A stretch of DNA of 51,325 nt. Source: an uncultured Bacteroidales bacterium (GTDB lineage: Bacteria > Bacteroidota > Bacteroidia > Bacteroidales > WCHB1-69). The notes below the pieces were generated by a model that searched no databases, had not been told where the DNA came from, and worked only from the letters and a program-made list of their open reading frames with translations. This document shows positions 50,066-51,325 of this stretch, in pieces. Each line of letters opens with the position of its first letter. Position 1 is the stretch's first letter. The stretch covers positions 1 through 51,325 of the forward strand of contig ONCM01000029.1 in NCBI GenBank assembly GCA_900316305.1, written 5' to 3'. The translations under genes were made by a program, and so were the position numbers.

Positions 50066-51325
50066 CCTTGTTCACACTGTCGCGGATAGCTAACTTGTTC
50101 ACGAAGTTCTTCAACGTGTCTTTTGTGGCGTAATACTTGTGCAACGTGTCGAACACCATGCGTGTGCTGTCGCTGACGTGGTGACGTGCTATCGTATCTA
50201 TTGCATAATTTATTTCAGAGGTGGGGTCGGCTAACGCTTTGGTAATGCAGGCGGTTGCGCTGTCGCAAATGATACCGCGAAGGGTTCTCGCTGTGTCCTT
50301 CAACGCTTCCTTCGTGGCAAATTTGTCGAGTCGTATAGTGTCGTTGGCGGCCTGGTTGGCGGTGAACCGTGTGGTGTCGCCTGCAGCCACAATGGTCAGC
50401 TGACCGTTGTTGACGGTGGTCTCTTGCGGAATGTTGATGGTCACCGTTTGGTCGGCTTCCTGATTAACCCCGAAGGTGGGGTTTGTCACCGTTGTCTCAG
50501 TTGTGGTAGTACTGCGATTCACGGCAATGGTGATTTGCCCGTTTTTGATTTCGTTGCGGATATGTGCCGAAGAGTCAATGATGGCCTGCTTGTTGAGGCC
50601 GATGTTCGTCTTGTTAGCCGCGATGTCGGTCTGCATTGTTTTGATGTCGGTGCAGTTCATCACGCTGTCACACAGGTGTCTGTAAATAGTGTCTATCCGT
50701 TCGGCCAATGCCAAGCTGTCGTTGTGAACTTTTCCTTTGAATTCCACCAATCGGTTGCTGTCGGCCACAATCCTGGCCGCCAACGCGGCATTGCCGTTCT
50801 GCGCCGTCTTTTTCAACGTGTCGTACACCACCATCAGGTCGTTATAGTTCACCGCCAATCTGCGGTTCAGATTTTGGTCCTGAGTTGATTGGACGGGACC
50901 GAGTGTGTTTGGATTCACCGCCTCGTCAATCAGCACGATAGCGTCATGCTCGTAAAAATTGTTGACATTGTAATAATAATTGTAACCATTGAAAATAACG
51001 TCGCCATCGATATTGACATCTTTGTCAAAATAGGTGCGTTCATTAAAGTAGGCTATTGAATCGAATTGGGTCTCATTTTTGAAAAACACCGTGCTGTCAA
51101 ACTGGTTCCGGTAGGTGAAAAGATTGTCCTTGTTTTTCAGCGCCACATTGGTGCAGTTCTTTTCAATGCTGTCGCACAAATCGCCTGATTTGAGGTATTG
51201 TTTCAGGGTTTGGTTGACGTATGCGGTGTCGTAGTAGGCTTTCAGTGTGTCGTTGATTTTTTTGCTGGTGTAATAATAGCTCAGCGTGTCGAAAGCGTTG
51301 CCCAGACTGTCGCGCATGTCCTTGA
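49983..51325 (-). CDS. N-terminal/middle part of the FISUMP surface protein, partial at right edge
   Basis: At least 444 residues, open to the window edge; the true start lies outside. It is composed of imperfect repeats of a stalk-like type (DSLGNAFDTLSYYYTSKK, DTIARHHVSDSTRMVFDTLHKYYATK), with Asn/Tyr-rich NGYNYYYNVNNFYEH and Thr-rich stretches, reminiscent of fibre or adhesin shafts. The 61-codon repeat around HHVSDSTRMVFDTL recurs in the next frame. After KGPSEMTR the frame leaves the correct reading at the 44-bp duplication and ends SLRILCAKVPPR-stop. Confidence 0.8.
   Translation of the reverse strand, partial: KDMRDSLGNAFDTLSYYYTSKKINDTLKAYYDTAYVNQTLKQYLKSGDLCDSIEKNCTNVALKNKDNLFTYRNQFDSTVFFKNETQFDSIAYFNERTYFDKDVNIDGDVIFNGYNYYYNVNNFYEHDAIVLIDEAVNPNTLGPVQSTQDQNLNRRLAVNYNDLMVVYDTLKKTAQNGNAALAARIVADSNRLVEFKGKVHNDSLALAERIDTIYRHLCDSVMNCTDIKTMQTDIAANKTNIGLNKQAIIDSSAHIRNEIKNGQITIAVNRSTTTTETTVTNPTFGVNQEADQTVTINIPQETTVNNGQLTIVAAGDTTRFTANQAANDTIRLDKFATKEALKDTARTLRGIICDSATACITKALADPTSEINYAIDTIARHHVSDSTRMVFDTLHKYYATKDTLKNFVNKLAIRDSVNKVVTDSLRKGPSEMTRSLRILCAKVPPR

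Overview
The window looks like chromosomal DNA of a Bacteroidota bacterium, most likely of the order Bacteroidales. Most transcription units are preceded by the Bacteroidota -7 promoter box TAnnTTTG. The gene content also fits: a fused SecDF, GldH, a TlpA-type oxidoreductase with a long N-terminal region, FISUMP and DUF5618 proteins, and a sodium-pumping methylmalonyl-CoA decarboxylase of the succinate-propionate route. An anaerobic, animal-associated lifestyle is plausible but is an inference. No rRNA or species-level marker is present.

Layout. At 0.2-2.8 kb a TonB-dependent receptor lies behind a TPP riboswitch. At 2.9-5.2 kb is the acpP-fabF-rnc operon, and at 5.4-5.75 kb a tRNA Thr-Tyr-Gly cluster. 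A TlpA-like thioredoxin gene (5.8-7.5 kb) is divergent from a rightward series (7.6-13.1 kb): malic enzyme, AI-2E-family permease, LuxC-type acyl-CoA reductase and a sensor histidine kinase. At 13.2-17.5 kb is the decarboxylase operon mmdA / LTD-OadG / biotin carrier / oadB. At 17.6-21.8 kb are a cupin, a purine permease, a RAYT/IS200-like transposase with its palindromic repeats, a nitroreductase and a carbonic anhydrase.

The centrepiece is 21.9-31.98 kb. A 2416-residue nonribosomal peptide synthetase with domain order C-A-T-C-A-T-R lies downstream of a STAS protein and a Cache-SpoIIE phosphatase-RsbW-like kinase, all on one strand. The terminal reductase predicts release of a dipeptide aldehyde, or a pyrazinone formed from it, and the leading C domain leaves room for N-acylation. 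A 39-codon fragment resembling the start of a second NRPS lies just downstream.

To the right come a zinc/cadmium-type P-ATPase, a TrhA-like membrane protein, a GH3-family protein and SecDF. They are followed by a leftward operon, ricT-like / gldH / RecB-type nuclease / SF1B helicase, in which the last two resemble a Dna2 split over two genes. Then come a DUF5618 gene, a roughly 600-bp mosaic of short repeated words, and a very long FISUMP surface protein that runs off the right edge and is frameshifted by a perfect 44-bp tandem duplication.

A theme of the whole window is repeat-capped gene ends. Short tandem repeats (period 7, 8 or 10-12), 28-nt palindromes and REP-like repeats overlie or abut the stop codons of about ten genes. 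Because the array periods are not multiples of three and each unit carries a stop triplet, the arrays stop translation in every frame.
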